A stretch of 64,000 bases of DNA, taken from Tubiluchus corallicola. Lineage: Eukaryota; Priapulida; Priapulimorpha; Priapulimorphida; Tubiluchidae. Both the position numbers and the translations under genes were made by a program. The stretch is taken from contig JAQGDQ010000118.1 in NCBI GenBank assembly GCA_030141605.1, forward strand, positions 521,001 through 585,000. Reading direction: 5' to 3'. Shown in pieces: positions 45,589 through 56,732 of the stretch (its first letter is position 1; the number at the start of each line of letters is the position of its first letter). The notes beneath the pieces were generated by a model. It saw only the letters and a program-made list of their open reading frames with translations. It ran no database searches and was not told the DNA's origin.

Positions 45589-46385
45589 CTGAAAATAAGC
45601 AGCTTTAATTAAAGCTTGACATATTTGTGGCCTGGGCCTACTTAGTTGGGTGGTTTGGATGAACCTTATGTATTTGTGGTAAATTATTACTTCATGTTTT
45701 TTCTTGTTGCTGCTGTTTGCTTCAGAAATATTTCAAAATCTTTCAAACTGTAACGGCAGAGTTGATTGAATTGACAGATAAAGCCTCGACTCGAGATTGA
45801 ATGAGAAATAGCAGATTATATTTTGTCACTTCCATTTCTTTCTAAGGACAGCTAATGGAAAACATGTTAATTATTAATAATTAGTAACTTCTACAGCATT
45901 GGGATTTCAAAATCTTGTAGTTCATTAAGGTTTGACGAAATTTCCTGCCCCCTAATTTAAAATTCTCATATAAATCCTCAGATTGTTAGTTTTTCTTATA
46001 ATAGCCCAAAACTAAAAATATAGGTGTTTTACATGCACACATTCTGAAGACGAAAATAATTTGTCATTAATGCACAGCACTGAATTCACACATTTTAAAA
46101 CTCGATATTTTAAATATCTAATTGGTTTTTAGCAGTTTGACCTGCTTGCTTATTTTGGTTTCCAGTGTTCGTTCTGTCAGTCGGTTGGTGGGTTAGTCGA
46201 TCAGTCATTCAGTTGAATTTCTGTGGTTTCTTAAAAAATCTCTTCCTGTTTTTAAACAACTTGCATTCAATGAGACAATCAGCAGCTATACTAATACCTT
46301 TGTTACATGCGTTAATTGACAAATATACTGATACTTTTGTTACGTGCATCTGTTCATGCTGACTCATTATGTTAAATATATTCAC

Positions 46386-46562
46386 CTTTATAGCATAGTA
46401 CACTGCTACGATCCCAGCAGGCCAGAAACAGCAGATGCAAGAAATGACGGCTAGAGTCAAGTTGTTGGGAGCTCCTGACCGCTCACCCAGAACTATGACA
46501 GTTGCACCAGTTGGCTGAGTTTGGTAAGCTTGGTACCCGCCTGGCCCTGATTGAATCGGGTA
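46386..46562 (-). CDS. CD225/dispanin-family membrane protein, exon 2
   Basis: 59 codons between a tttttcag acceptor and an AAG/GTGAAT donor, both phase 0. The first part is Pro/Gly/Gln/Tyr-rich (YPIQSGPGGYQAYQTQ), typical of dispanin cytoplasmic N-termini. It then enters the first membrane-associated segment, LTLAVISCICCFWPAGIVAV. The CC pair followed by W-P-x-G-I-V-A-x-x-Y is the CD225 signature; the equivalent cysteines in IFITM proteins are S-palmitoylated. No in-frame stop or lesion. Confidence 0.9.
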
Positions 46563-47468
46563 CTGAAAAAGTCAGTGATTTTGTGACGGATGTTGGTGGA
46601 AATCTGTATAGTGTCTTGTGCCAATTCTTATGTAAACATGGCACATGTTTGAGAAAGTATGGCCCATTGAAAACAAGTCAATGGTCTTAAGTCAATGATC
46701 CGATATACGGCCACACCATAGATGCAATGTATGTATACAATGACTTCTATGTGTATATAACGGATTGATTATTTGGCCTGATTCATACGTATTAATATAT
46801 ACGTTATTGAGAGATACATGTTCTTTATAACAAAGAAGGAAATTAGTTGAGCTCTTCTCCTGGTTTTTAAAATTTCGTTGGTGCCAAAGATTTAAGTTTA
46901 ATTAAAAATTTCTAAATTAAATAAAAAATAAAATAAAATTACGCGAGCTCGTGTACAGACCAAAATATAATGGTCTCACTTTGACCCTGGGATAGTGTAC
47001 TGAATAACTATTTTTGTAGCTTTTCAGTAGTTTTAGCTGTTGCAATAGGTCTTCGAATTATCTGATCTTCTATAAAGGTCTAACTTTAACTGCAATTTCT
47101 TTCTTGCAAAGCTTCGAATGAAGCGTGTACCTTTAACACATTTTAAAAACGGGCGCCATTTTTTGTCTTAATGGAATTCTTTCATTTCTGTGTGTCAGTA
47201 TCTTCAGAAACTTTTCCATTCAATAGTTGTACCTCCCTTATCTCTTTGTCAGACGAAATTGTAAGGGTTGCACTGGGGGGACAATTTACTTCAATGACAG
47301 GTACTGTAAATATCCTCAGAAAAGTTGCTTAAAATCCGTTGTTGTTCAAAATAAGAACAGCGTTTATAATATTAAAATTAGGCCTTATGCTTTCAACTTT
47401 TCTTGTTTTCAAGCTTAGCTTTTCATGTTTAATAGATCGAATTACTAAAAATACTCAATAGAATAAAT

Positions 47469-47690
47469 GGCAGACGGCATAGTTTAGTGGTAACGCATCT
47501 GCTTTCTGTCTGGGAGGTCGTGAGCTCGATGCTGCCAGCCAGGATGTACTAAAGCGTTTAAAAATAATACTTGTTGTTTCTCTGCCTGATGCATGGTATT
47601 TGTAGTAAAACTGGAGTAATAATAATTTTGCCCTGCCTGGCGCTTTGCACTTACTGGTAAAACCGGTATAATAATAATCTCTATTATTGT
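47469..47690 (+). mobile_element. tRNA-derived SINE-like element
   Basis: The head has a polymerase III A-box-like TAGTTTAGTGGTAACGC and, 40 bases on, a B-box-like GAGCTCGATGC. A non-tRNA body and an ataataat tail follow. It cannot fold into a full tRNA, so it reads as a SINE inside CD225 intron 1. Confidence 0.55.
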
Positions 47691-47769
47691 GGTGAGATTT
47701 TTTATTCACAGTCGAAGGAAAAGTCTCATGGCAGATTTCTTTTGCATTTACAGTTGATTTTAAATAAAG

Positions 47770-47834
<65 letters not shown>

Positions 47835-47878
47835 CATTGTTGTTATTATTATTATTATTGTTGTTGCTGTTGTTGTTG

Positions 47879-47969
<91 letters not shown>

Positions 47970-48055
47970 TGTTACTATTATTATTTTTATTATCATCATC
48001 ATTATAATTGTCATCATTATCGTCATCATCATCATCATGTTTATTATCATTATTA
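47770..48055. repeat. (ATT)n microsatellite, interrupted by GTT and ATC units
   Basis: About 280 bases of trinucleotide repeat in intron 1. It opens long low-complexity frames (poly-Asn, poly-Tyr, poly-Ile) that are artefacts. Confidence 0.97.
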
Positions 48056-49020
48056 TTAATTGGCGTGTGGTAAACTTGATTTAACTTTGTACAAATAAAA
48101 ATGGCAAGCCACAAATGAAATTTAGATTTTACAAAATGAAGCAACGTTGTAATATTCACGCTTAAATCTCGTGCCCTGGGATTGAGCAATTTTCAAAAAG
48201 GTTGTTTAAGCCGCATATTGATTTATTAGCGTACAGACCTATAACCTACTCATCCCAAGCACTGGATTTCAGTATTAGGTAATTAAGAAAGCTGCTTATT
48301 CGGAGTGACGTCAGTGTTCAGTGTCAAGTAGCATGCGGTATAACTAAACCTGTATACTTACACCTTTGATTCCAGGTGCAGAATATGGAGGTGGTGTTTG
48401 TCCAACTTGCTCCTCAGACATTTTTGAAAATTGTTCCTCCAAGGTAAAGCGGTGTTGTTTTCAATTAAACGAGTTAATTTAATTTGTTAGAACATTGCAG
48501 TAATAACCGCCTGTCAATTGAATTAGGAAACTGACGCCCTTGTAAGTTTGAGTGAATTTTGTGATCTGGGTTCCATTTTCCAGCAACATCTAAGATGATT
48601 CTATTACAAAAAAGTTTATAGCACAAACAATAGCAATTGGAATGTAACCTAATAATCTTAACCTTAGAAAAACTACTAAAAGCGAGTTCTTAAAGTGACG
48701 TCACAATCTGAAAACTGATTTCTAATTTGAAGTTTTAAAATTAATTTTTGTTATGTTACTATGGCGCATCCAGACTAGCGAGTTTTACCGCTAAGTTATT
48801 CGCAACTTGTTTAGATTGGAGAGCAAAAGCTGATGCGAGTTACTGTCTGACACTCTCTTGTCTATTCACTGCGAGAAATATCGAGAGTAACTCACCGAGA
48901 CGTTCACACTGGGTAGTAAATTAACTCGCAGCAGCTGCTGCTGAGTTAACAATAATTTGCCCACTGTTTCACACGAAGCAGTTCATACTTGCGACTTTGC
49001 TGTCAGAGAGAAAACTTGCA
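48050..49020. repeat. Segmental duplicate B (of 42020-43240)
   Basis: Contains the first exon of the complete CD225 gene and its upstream region. 48780-49020 holds cgagagtaactc and gctgtcagagagaaaact motifs paralleling 43090-43240. Confidence 0.75.
48362..48421 (-). CDS. CD225/dispanin-family membrane protein, exon 1
   Basis: ATG at 48421 opens MSEEQVGQTPPPYSAPGIKG and ends at a GTAAGT donor, phase 0, matching exon 2. PPPY is a PPxY motif able to bind WW domains of NEDD4-type ubiquitin ligases, as in other dispanins. Intron 1 (46563-48361) holds a SINE and a (TTA)n tract. Confidence 0.85.
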
Positions 49021-49023
49021 ACA

Positions 49024-49350
49024 GAATTGAATTGAATTGAATTTATTGCTAACAGGGATAAAGCATAATAATAATAGATCACATACAAACTTATAAAAAG
49101 TTTTTCCAAATTATAAAACAATATCGGCAACGAAGAGTATATTTTTCTATATAATTATATATAATTTTTATATATTTACGGTTATATAATTATTCATTTT
49201 TATTTATGTAAACTGACTATAATATGGCTTCGCAATTACAAATTTAAAACGTTAAGCTAATTGTTAAAAAAAGTAACATAACCCACAAGTGCATAGAGAC
49301 TTCTTGCAAACTTGCTATCATAAATTTGTATACCTAAATTACTGCTGTAA
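49024..49350 (-). mobile_element. LINE 3' end fragment
   Basis: On the minus strand it ends tagcaataaattcaattcaattcaattctg, a LINE UTR with a (TTCAA)n tail. Coding sequence is not retained. Confidence 0.45.
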
Positions 49351-49356
49351 CATTTA

Positions 49357-49883
49357 AATGAAGACCGGATGATTGTTTAGACTCAATCTCATTTTAATTT
49401 ACTGTGCAGAATATACATGTTCTTGCCTATAAAAGTTAACAATTATTCCTCATATCTGAATAATTAGCTTAGTAAGTTATTTAGCGACCGAACACAGCTA
49501 TTGCTTACGTCAGAAACTAACCACAGTTTGTGAAATGGCAGGCATCTTCCCTTGTACGTCAAAGACATTTGCACGTTACAGTACTGAGTAAACGCGCGAT
49601 GTCACGAAAAGGGGTGTACATCATATGACGTCAGAAACTAACACAGCAGTTCATGATCATGATCTATTTCTCAGCCACACGAATGTGACAAAAAGGTGCT
49701 GCTGCCAATCTTAGTAGATTCACTGAGCCGCGCGTAGCTTTGAAAGTTTAACAACATTTGAGTATCCGAGGTAATTATTATTTAATTTAAATTTTGGTTT
49801 AAAAAAGCTATTGTAGTTTTCAATATTTAGAGCATTCTTTATTCTGAGCTAATGTTTACACAATCATTCGGTTTTCCTATAAG
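49357..49883. mobile_element. CCGG-terminus MITE family F, copy 2
   Basis: Left end GAAGACCGGATGATTGTTTAG and right end, inverted, GGAAAACCGAATGATTGTGT bound about 525 bp. This copy and that at 63202-63927 define the terminal inverted repeats of the family. TGACGTCAGAAACTAAC occurs inside. Confidence 0.75.
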
Positions 49884-50138
49884 CCCAAACTCATGTCTAT
49901 AACATTAAACATTAAATATAACATGTTTATAACATTAAGATTAATGGTCCTAATTGAATAGATAAGTAAATATAAAAAATAACTTAATGAATGTTATTAA
50001 AGTGTGAATATAAGTGAATGGTACAAACGGTAACGCGAGTGACTAAACTATCGTAATAGTCCTGAATAAGTTCGGACTGAACCGTTAACAATTTGACATT
50101 CGCCTTCTCTCAAAAGTTTTGTTAATATTAATCCGTGA

Positions 50139-50550
50139 ATGCATTATTCTATTAAATCTAAAGAGCTCACACATGGAGTTCAACTTTGGAATACCCTGCC
50201 ATCAAATTTAAAACAAATCAAGTCTTTCGACGAATTCGAATCAAAATTAAAATTATATACATTGAAAGCCCTACATACGTAAACGATAATATATATTCAT
50301 CCGCAAATTTTATTTACCCACGTCCATGTATGTATATATAGTATATAGTCTATTATAATTTTCGTGTAACATTATAATGTATATTTTGTTTTAAATTTTT
50401 GGTACAGTAGTTTTTAGTTTGCACTGGACGCATTTGCCTTTAACAGTTGCGTGAAATTTATTCTCATGCTGCGATGTTCTTTTATGCTTTTAAAGTTATG
50501 AATATCGATTTCTTATGGCAAATAAAGATTATTATATATTATATGTGTGT
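50139..50550 (+). mobile_element. LINE 3' end (RT C-terminus and UTR)
   Basis: Translation YSIKSKELTHGVQLWNTLPS, then IKSFDEFESKLKLYTLKAL and a stop, is the terminal G..WN.LP..IK...S...F...LK block of CR1/Rex-like elements. The UTR ends near an ATT/GT-rich stretch. It lies head-on to the 3' end of the pentraxin-like gene. Confidence 0.7.
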
Positions 50551-50711
50551 GTGCGTGCGTGCGTGTGCGTATGAAAAATTTCGTACAGCTTTGTTTTGTT
50601 CACGTTTGGGGGATGTAAATACTATGATTCTTATGCATAAATCCTCGCTAGGGTGATGGAGTTAAGTGATGTGTACATTCAGTTTTACAAAAAATGACAA
50701 ACTGAATAAAC

Positions 50712-51184
50712 TTAGCCAATGTATCTACGCGTATATTGTTGATTGGGTCTAACAGAATTACCATGTCTGCCGCCCTGTATTTTTTGCTCGATATTATACA
50801 CTTTATCTTTGAGCCAAGCTAAAATTTTTTCTGTATTTTTTTCTGTTAGGTACGTCTTATCTTTGAGCCAGGCTAAATTTTTTTCTGTTAGGTACGTCTT
50901 ATCTTTGAGCCAGGCTAAATTTTTTTCGGTTAGGTACGTCTTGGCATTAAGATAGTCAAATCTATCATCGGTAAAATCATTGTTAAATATGACATAATAG
51001 CACAAGTCCAACAAAAACTGTACTTGTTCCTGTGTCAGAGGTGTTTCCAAGCACATGTCTTCCCTAACATATGGACAGGTGCTTTCTTCGCGAACCGGAT
51101 TGCCTTGGAAGTCAATATAATTGGGGTCGTCTATCCAACTTATCAAATCGCCGTTAATATGCTGACAAGTTTCTTTTATTTCAC
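50712..51184 (-). CDS. Pentraxin/LamG-like protein, last visible exon
   Basis: Entered from taattttcag. It completes the codon left by the preceding exon (G+GT) and continues EIKETCQHINGDLISWIDD, matching the pentraxin C-terminal pattern (eI...C....gn...W.d...). Beyond the domain comes a region unique to this protein: an aromatic/acidic stretch and three to four tandem copies of a 14-residue unit, KTYLTEKNLAWLKD, likely a helical stalk or oligomerisation segment. A basic tail then ends with a TAA at 50712. Four visible exons encode 352 residues; the 5' part lies beyond the window or is undetected. Expected to be a secreted lectin-like recognition protein, inferred from the domain. Confidence 0.7.
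50850..50945 (-). repeat. 42-bp coding tandem repeat
   Basis: Near-identical units tacgtcttatctttgagcca... (plus strand) encode the 14-residue repeats. The adjacent fourth unit is diverged and contains an insertion. Confidence 0.9.
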
Positions 51185-53248
51185 CTGAAAATTAATAAAC
51201 ACGTAATGTAACAGGATTAGCACATAGATGGCAGCACCTAATTACAATCTACAATTCCAACTTCCACACACTTAATTAATAAATCCGTTAAGTTTTTTTG
51301 GCTGTTGTAATGATGCAGCATGGATGTATTATTAATTCCCATGAAAGTAGCAAACTTTATTACAAATTCTCAAGAAACGAATCATCTTACAAAGGTGATT
51401 CTTTCGCTAAGAAGTCCAAGTGCAATGTAGACAATACGTGGAATGTGCGCGCATCATTGACGTTTTATAGGTGGGTAACACAATTAATATTACTGGAGCG
51501 TTTCTGATAATTAAATAATAGATAAAAAACTAAATTAACGGCGGGCGAGCTCAACTATTAATGACATCACAAACTAACATAATTTTCAACAGCAGCGTGT
51601 TGCACATGTTTGCAAACGTGAAAATTGAAGTACAGTGCAATAGTAAGATATTCAGTGTGTTGTACTAAAACTAGACACGTTTTAAGATAAAAATTCAAAT
51701 TTCAAACTTACTGATGTGCTCGTGTATGAGCTGTCCAACGTGCGCATTTCGTCACAAACTTACACATCTGGACTGAGAGGTATAGCATTTGTTTTTGTGC
51801 AATGCGTTTCCGAAATACAGGCACTAGTACTAGCACCGTCTAACTAGCGAATGGTGAAATGCAAGTAACAACGAAGAATTAGTGGCACGATCGTGAAATT
51901 GTGTTTGTGTGGTAATAATTCTATCACGTAAGTCATTTTTGAAAAAAATAGTATGTATTCTTTCAAAATTTTAAAGAATAGAATGTTTTGACCTACAGTT
52001 TAAGATTGTGTCCGGTTTTGCTTTAAGTCATTGAACAATCTATTGTGATGTCACAATGCTAGAACAATATTCTAATCCACACCAGCAACACCATACACCA
52101 AAACAACAGCAGCGGCGAAAACAATCTACACAATTCAGAAACAACGCAAAATGATGCTAGAAAAATCCGTCCACTGATGATTAATAATGCGCAAGCGTTC
52201 AACATATTCTTTGTTCACTGCTCCCGAATTGACGGCGACAAGTTAACTGTTAACAAATTACAGAGTTACTTTTACGGTTGTCATGGAATTAAAATTTTCA
52301 TGATAAGTTTAGTGGGGTCTGCTCATTGTTTTCTAATAAACAAGAAGTGTTTTGTAATACGTGAACAACAATGAGAACGGAACCGGTATCATGTTAAAAA
52401 AAGGTCTGTTTATGGGAGCTACATCGCAAGCAAGTGACCGTAAAATAATTTTACTGCTTATTTTCAACTCCCTCACTGAACTACAGTCAATAATGCACGC
52501 ATTTTCCACGTAGTGCGAGCCAACACTTATTTAAGGTCCCTTCACTGTATTATTCAGCCTAGAGTTTTCCAGATTTCTGAATTTTGCTTGCCAGTGACAC
52601 AATTTTTGGTTGCCATGAATGACTGACTTTGAACATTTCCTATGGGAAAATTCCCTCATAAGACTTCAGCCTTTTTTTGCAAACAGCATAGGTTTTAAAA
52701 TTTACACATCTTAAAATTAAATAAAGGAATTGAATAGATAAATTAGTTTAATAAAATGAAATTAACGTAGAATTAATTTAATAAATTAATAAAGGTAATG
52801 TTAAGAGTTAATGTAATTTTAAAGCAAGAGAGAACTCTCTTAGACTTGTCATCTTTAAAGAAAGACTATAATAGACATTCAACGTTTTTATTCATAATAT
52901 TTATTTTTCTATTTTTATTAGCTTCATGACAATATCAATCATAAAATATTCATTTTTCGATTTTTCCTAGCAAAAATGAGTAAAAAGAAGTAAAATGTTT
53001 CTAGTTTGCTAAGTTAAATTTATATATAAATTCTTGGTTCTATGGCATTTTAAAAGGACATACTTCTCAGTGTCCACTCAATCTAAATTCGGCTGTATTT
53101 GAATATTTGCAGTTAAAATTTATTATGAGTTCTTCATTATTGTACAATTATTCGTGATTAAGAAACATCATGTTATTTATTATACATGTTATACTTAGGC
53201 TTGTGTTCAAAGTAATCATCTTGATTGATACACGTGTATGAGACTTAC
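51185..53248 (-). other. Intron of pentraxin-like gene
   Basis: GT-AG intron. It holds a palindromic GGGAAAATTCCC (about 52646-52657), which resembles an NF-kB site but may be chance. No other features. Confidence 0.5.
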
Positions 53249-53428
53249 CTATTTCTGCTGCTGTAGAAAAACCTGTGGACATGGTAACGTCTGTAACCAT
53301 GCCAACAAATCCTCGTGGATTAGTACTTAACTCACAAGTATCTTCACCCATATTCACACCCTTCAGATTTTTCCCAAAAACAGCGCACCCGCCGCCTGGA
53401 ATTTCGTCCTTTCCAGCATTTTCAAACT
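53249..53428 (-). CDS. Pentraxin/LamG-like protein, internal exon
   Basis: 180 bp between a gatttttgcag acceptor and an ATAG/GTAAGT donor. It encodes FENAGKDEIPGGGCAVFGKN and GFVGMVTDVTMSTGFSTAAEI. These match pentraxin strands: I.GGG.lvlGq followed by F.G.vtdvnmw...l...eI. The calcium-site residues usual after LGQ (E-Q-D) are replaced by KNLKG, so calcium binding may be lost. Phases fit both neighbours. Confidence 0.78.
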
Positions 53429-53682
53429 CTGCAAAAATCATAAGGATTAAACGTAGTTATTATAGAGTTTTTGTTCTGCCACATTAAACTGTGAAACAAT
53501 GTGTTCGTTTCCTGACGTTGTTCTTGCCGTTGCTGTCGAATGACGGCAAAGGAGATCACAGCCCAAAACTCACAACAAATAACACCTAAAGTAATCGCTG
53601 AAATCTTAGGTTGTTTGTTCTTGCTTTTGAAGCTCTTCCTACTGCTAATGGTACAGATTTTTCATTAGTGTTTTTAGGCTCA

Positions 53683-53711
53683 TTGCTGCTGCTGCTGCTG
53701 CTGCTGCTGCT
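53683..53711. repeat. (CTG)n trinucleotide repeat
   Basis: About nine CTG units within an intron of the pentraxin-like gene. Confidence 0.9.
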
Positions 53712-54193
53712 ATGACAGCTGTTGGGGTTGTTGCTATTACTGTCGTTATTGTCGTCATTACCAACGCCACCGTTATTATGCAAATTAAGTATGAAAATTA
53801 TTTTCGGTCAATTGTCACTGCACACTAGTAAATACTTTGAACCAAGCAGATTTCAGTCCACGAATCCACGATTGCAAAATCTCCTGTTTGGTTTTTATTT
53901 CCGAATCAATAATTCTTCACTAATACAATAGTCATAATTAAAATTAGCAGACCAGTTCTACCATTGCATGATACCATTGCATACCAGACTTGATAGAACT
54001 GTCTGTTGAAGCTTGCAGGTGTTAGCACAACAAGAAAAACAAAGAAAAACGATCATTTTTAAAGTTGGTTGAACTTTCACCTGACGTAATTTATGTCAAA
54101 TTTTTTAGCTCTTCATTAAACAAAATTATAAATTTAGGCAATAAAGAATAAGTACGCTGACTCTATGACTTAAAGTATTTACTCGAAATTTAC

Positions 54194-54441
54194 CTCCAGA
54201 ATCTGATTTATCATCAAGATATACAGCAAATTCTCCTGTCCCGCTTTCCCACGTCACGCATAGGCAGTGCCACATTCCGTCATCTTCAAACATTAAACTG
54301 AAAGAAACCCATTTTGGCACAGGCGTTATATTATAAGAAACAGACAGAAACGGACAAGCGATGTGCTGCCTGCCAGTGTGATGCTGAATCACAAGACGTG
54401 TCACATACAGATTACTCAATTGTCTGCCAATTGCCCTTCTT
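54194..54441 (-). CDS. Pentraxin/LamG-like protein, internal exon
   Basis: 248 bp. The acceptor is the first AG (ggttggtag-like) after a T-rich tract; the donor is GGAG/GTAAAT. The exon includes MWHCLCVTWESGTGEFAVYLDD, the core of the pentraxin family signature (W-H-H-x-C-x-[ST]-W-x-[ST]), with the second His replaced by Cys. An upstream Cys in HIACPFLSV is placed to form the conserved pentraxin disulphide. Splice phase matches the next exon (G+AG gives Glu). Confidence 0.78.
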
Positions 54442-56125
54442 CTACCAACAAGCCACAAGGAGTTTTGTAATTTTCAGTCATGATTAAGAAAAGAAAAAAC
54501 AAAAGTAGAATTTTGGTACCAAAACGAGTTTGACATAGTCTATTCTTAATTTTTGCTATTAGTCTTCTAGTTTATACGGATTTTTTTATATTATAGGATT
54601 ATTATTGTTAGTGCTGTTCGTTCACCGTAAAGTTTTTTCTTGTAACATTAAAGTTTTTTATGGATTACTTTGCCTAACCGCGTCAATTTGTAAATGCCCC
54701 ACTAATATGATATTTTAATTTTATTAACACCAAGCAACAACACAATATTGCAAAATACATTACGATAACATACTATACATAGTGTTATGAATAAATTTAG
54801 AAATACGAATTTTGGCGAATAATTGATTGAGTTATCAGATGAATTAGATTCAGATGATAAACTCAAGCCTCCCTGATTTTGTTAAGTAAATTTATACGGT
54901 TGAACAAGAAACTCCTCCAGCTGGCAGCTCGAGTTTAATGAGTTAGAATTGTCACACGATTTGTAGAACGTGCAGGTGTAGTGTTCGAGAAAGACACTAT
55001 TGTTTAACTAGAATACATGCAGAGTAAAGAGATAATTAGGAGAAGGTCTAGAGCAATTAAGTTGTCGCGTGCGAATAAGTTAATGAAGAGAGCCAAGGTC
55101 TAGTATCAGTGCTCATAGGACATTAGAAGGAAATCAAAAATTATACCAACCAGATGGTATAGTAGTCTCAAAAGCGACAGAATTTAAGAAACTCATTACT
55201 GGTTGTAAAATCAGGAGTGAAAGAAACGTCGCTGTCCAGGAGGTAACAGATGTTGCCAGATGGTGCAATACCGCGAAGGTCAACTCTCAGAAATATAAGC
55301 TCTGGTAAGATACTCCAGAATCACACATGACGGGGTGACGTAGGTGAGCGTCACACACCACGAGAGAGGAAGGGAGTCTGACAGTGGTTTGCTACCATAC
55401 CGTGTTTCCATGACATCTTCTGCAAGAGGAAGCAACGTTTGCCCAGCGTAGAGAGGAATCTGCGTACTTAGCAATTGACTGAGCACTGGTGCTACGTAGT
55501 CTCGAAATCAATCAGGGATTTGACCAATTGTAGGGGTACATTGGTCAATCCACAAGTTAAGTCTTTCAACTTATATATTTTGTATCAGTATCTGAATAGC
55601 TGTAAACGTTACGTTGTATTAAGCACCTTCAGTGAAGCATATCGAAATTGTTAGTCATTAAGTGAATAGCATCTTCTGTGGAGCTAGACATTAGTTGTAA
55701 GCGCCCACCGGCGTATAAGACCAAATCTTGTAGTGAAGTCAGAGTTGATGAAATTGTAACTGTAAGTTCAATAAAGTCTGTTCACTGTAGTAACGCAGAC
55801 ATTGAGTTTGTGAAAGATTAAAAGCGTTAACGGTAACTGACATTTGCATCACTAAATCCTAGATACGAACTTGAGGAGATTCGCAGTGCACTTAAAAGCT
55901 CAATTGCGGGAGCAAAGCTTGTAAACTTGAGGGATAAAGGCCTCACTCACAACGCAAGGTCAAAGTGAAAGTTGTGTAGGACAAGATCATTGCCTTAGCG
56001 ACTTAACTAAAGCCCTCGAAGTCGGGTAATCGATATCCGATCAATTACCTAAAAGCAATCGATAAGCGAATCTATAAAATCTAATATATCAATCAAATCA
56101 ATTAATTCAAGATCACTCGATACGG
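54442..56125. other. Intronic region, no gene recognised
   Basis: 55050-55860 is less AT-rich, with cgtcacacaccacgagagag-type sequence and an AATAAA (about 55770) followed by gtctgttcactg. It might be an old LTR or other retroelement, but no domain or matching termini could be found. Confidence 0.35.
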
Positions 56126-56128
56126 CAA

Positions 56129-56345
56129 AATAACATAACATAACATAACATAACATAACATAACATAACATAACATAACATAACATAACATAACATAACA
56201 TAACATAACATAACATAACATAGCATAACATAACATAACATAACATAACATAACATAACATAACATAACATAACATAACATAACATAACATAACATAACA
56301 TAACATAACATAACATAACATAACATAACATAACATAACATAACA
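56129..56345. repeat. (AACAT)n pentanucleotide array
   Basis: About 43 tandem copies with a single variant (tagcat at 56221). The minus-strand MLCYV frames are artefacts of its three-frame openness. Confidence 0.98.
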
Positions 56346-56732
56346 TTCTGAAATAGCGCCTATACAGCTTGTAAGAAAGTTTGTTTTACTATGTACTTCA
56401 ATGGTAAATACAAATTAAAGAAGAAAAAAAACTTTCGCCAAAATGAAGCAAGAAGTTATTGTCAAATAATTCGGCAACTAAAAGCAGAAGTACAAATGAA
56501 TTTTTAATTACATTCGGATAAAACGAAGTATGTTAGATTTTTGGACACATTTTCGCCTCTAATGCAAAAATAATAGCTTTCAAAAAGAGTAGGCTTTCAA
56601 GGCGTCGTAAAGACGCCTCAGGTTAGGTCAGCCGCATCAGTACGAATGACAAAAAGTATCAATAATGATTTTATCCTGCTATAGAATTCAATGCAGATTC
56701 GTTATTTGGTTGCTAAGATGCCCTATAAGGCA

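Noticed and set aside
47469-47540. Functional tRNA gene
   Set aside because: A- and B-box-like segments are present but the acceptor and anticodon stems do not pair, and a SINE body follows.
47455-48189. Asn-, Tyr- and Ile-rich frames of up to 244 codons
   Set aside because: They consist of an (ATT)n microsatellite plus intron and SINE sequence.
52646-52657. NF-kB site GGGAAAATTCCC as regulator of the pentraxin-like gene
   Set aside because: A single 12-bp palindrome deep in an intron; such a match is expected by chance at this scale and has no supporting cluster.
56049-56346. MLCYV-repeat frames
   Set aside because: Pure AACAT microsatellite translated in all frames.
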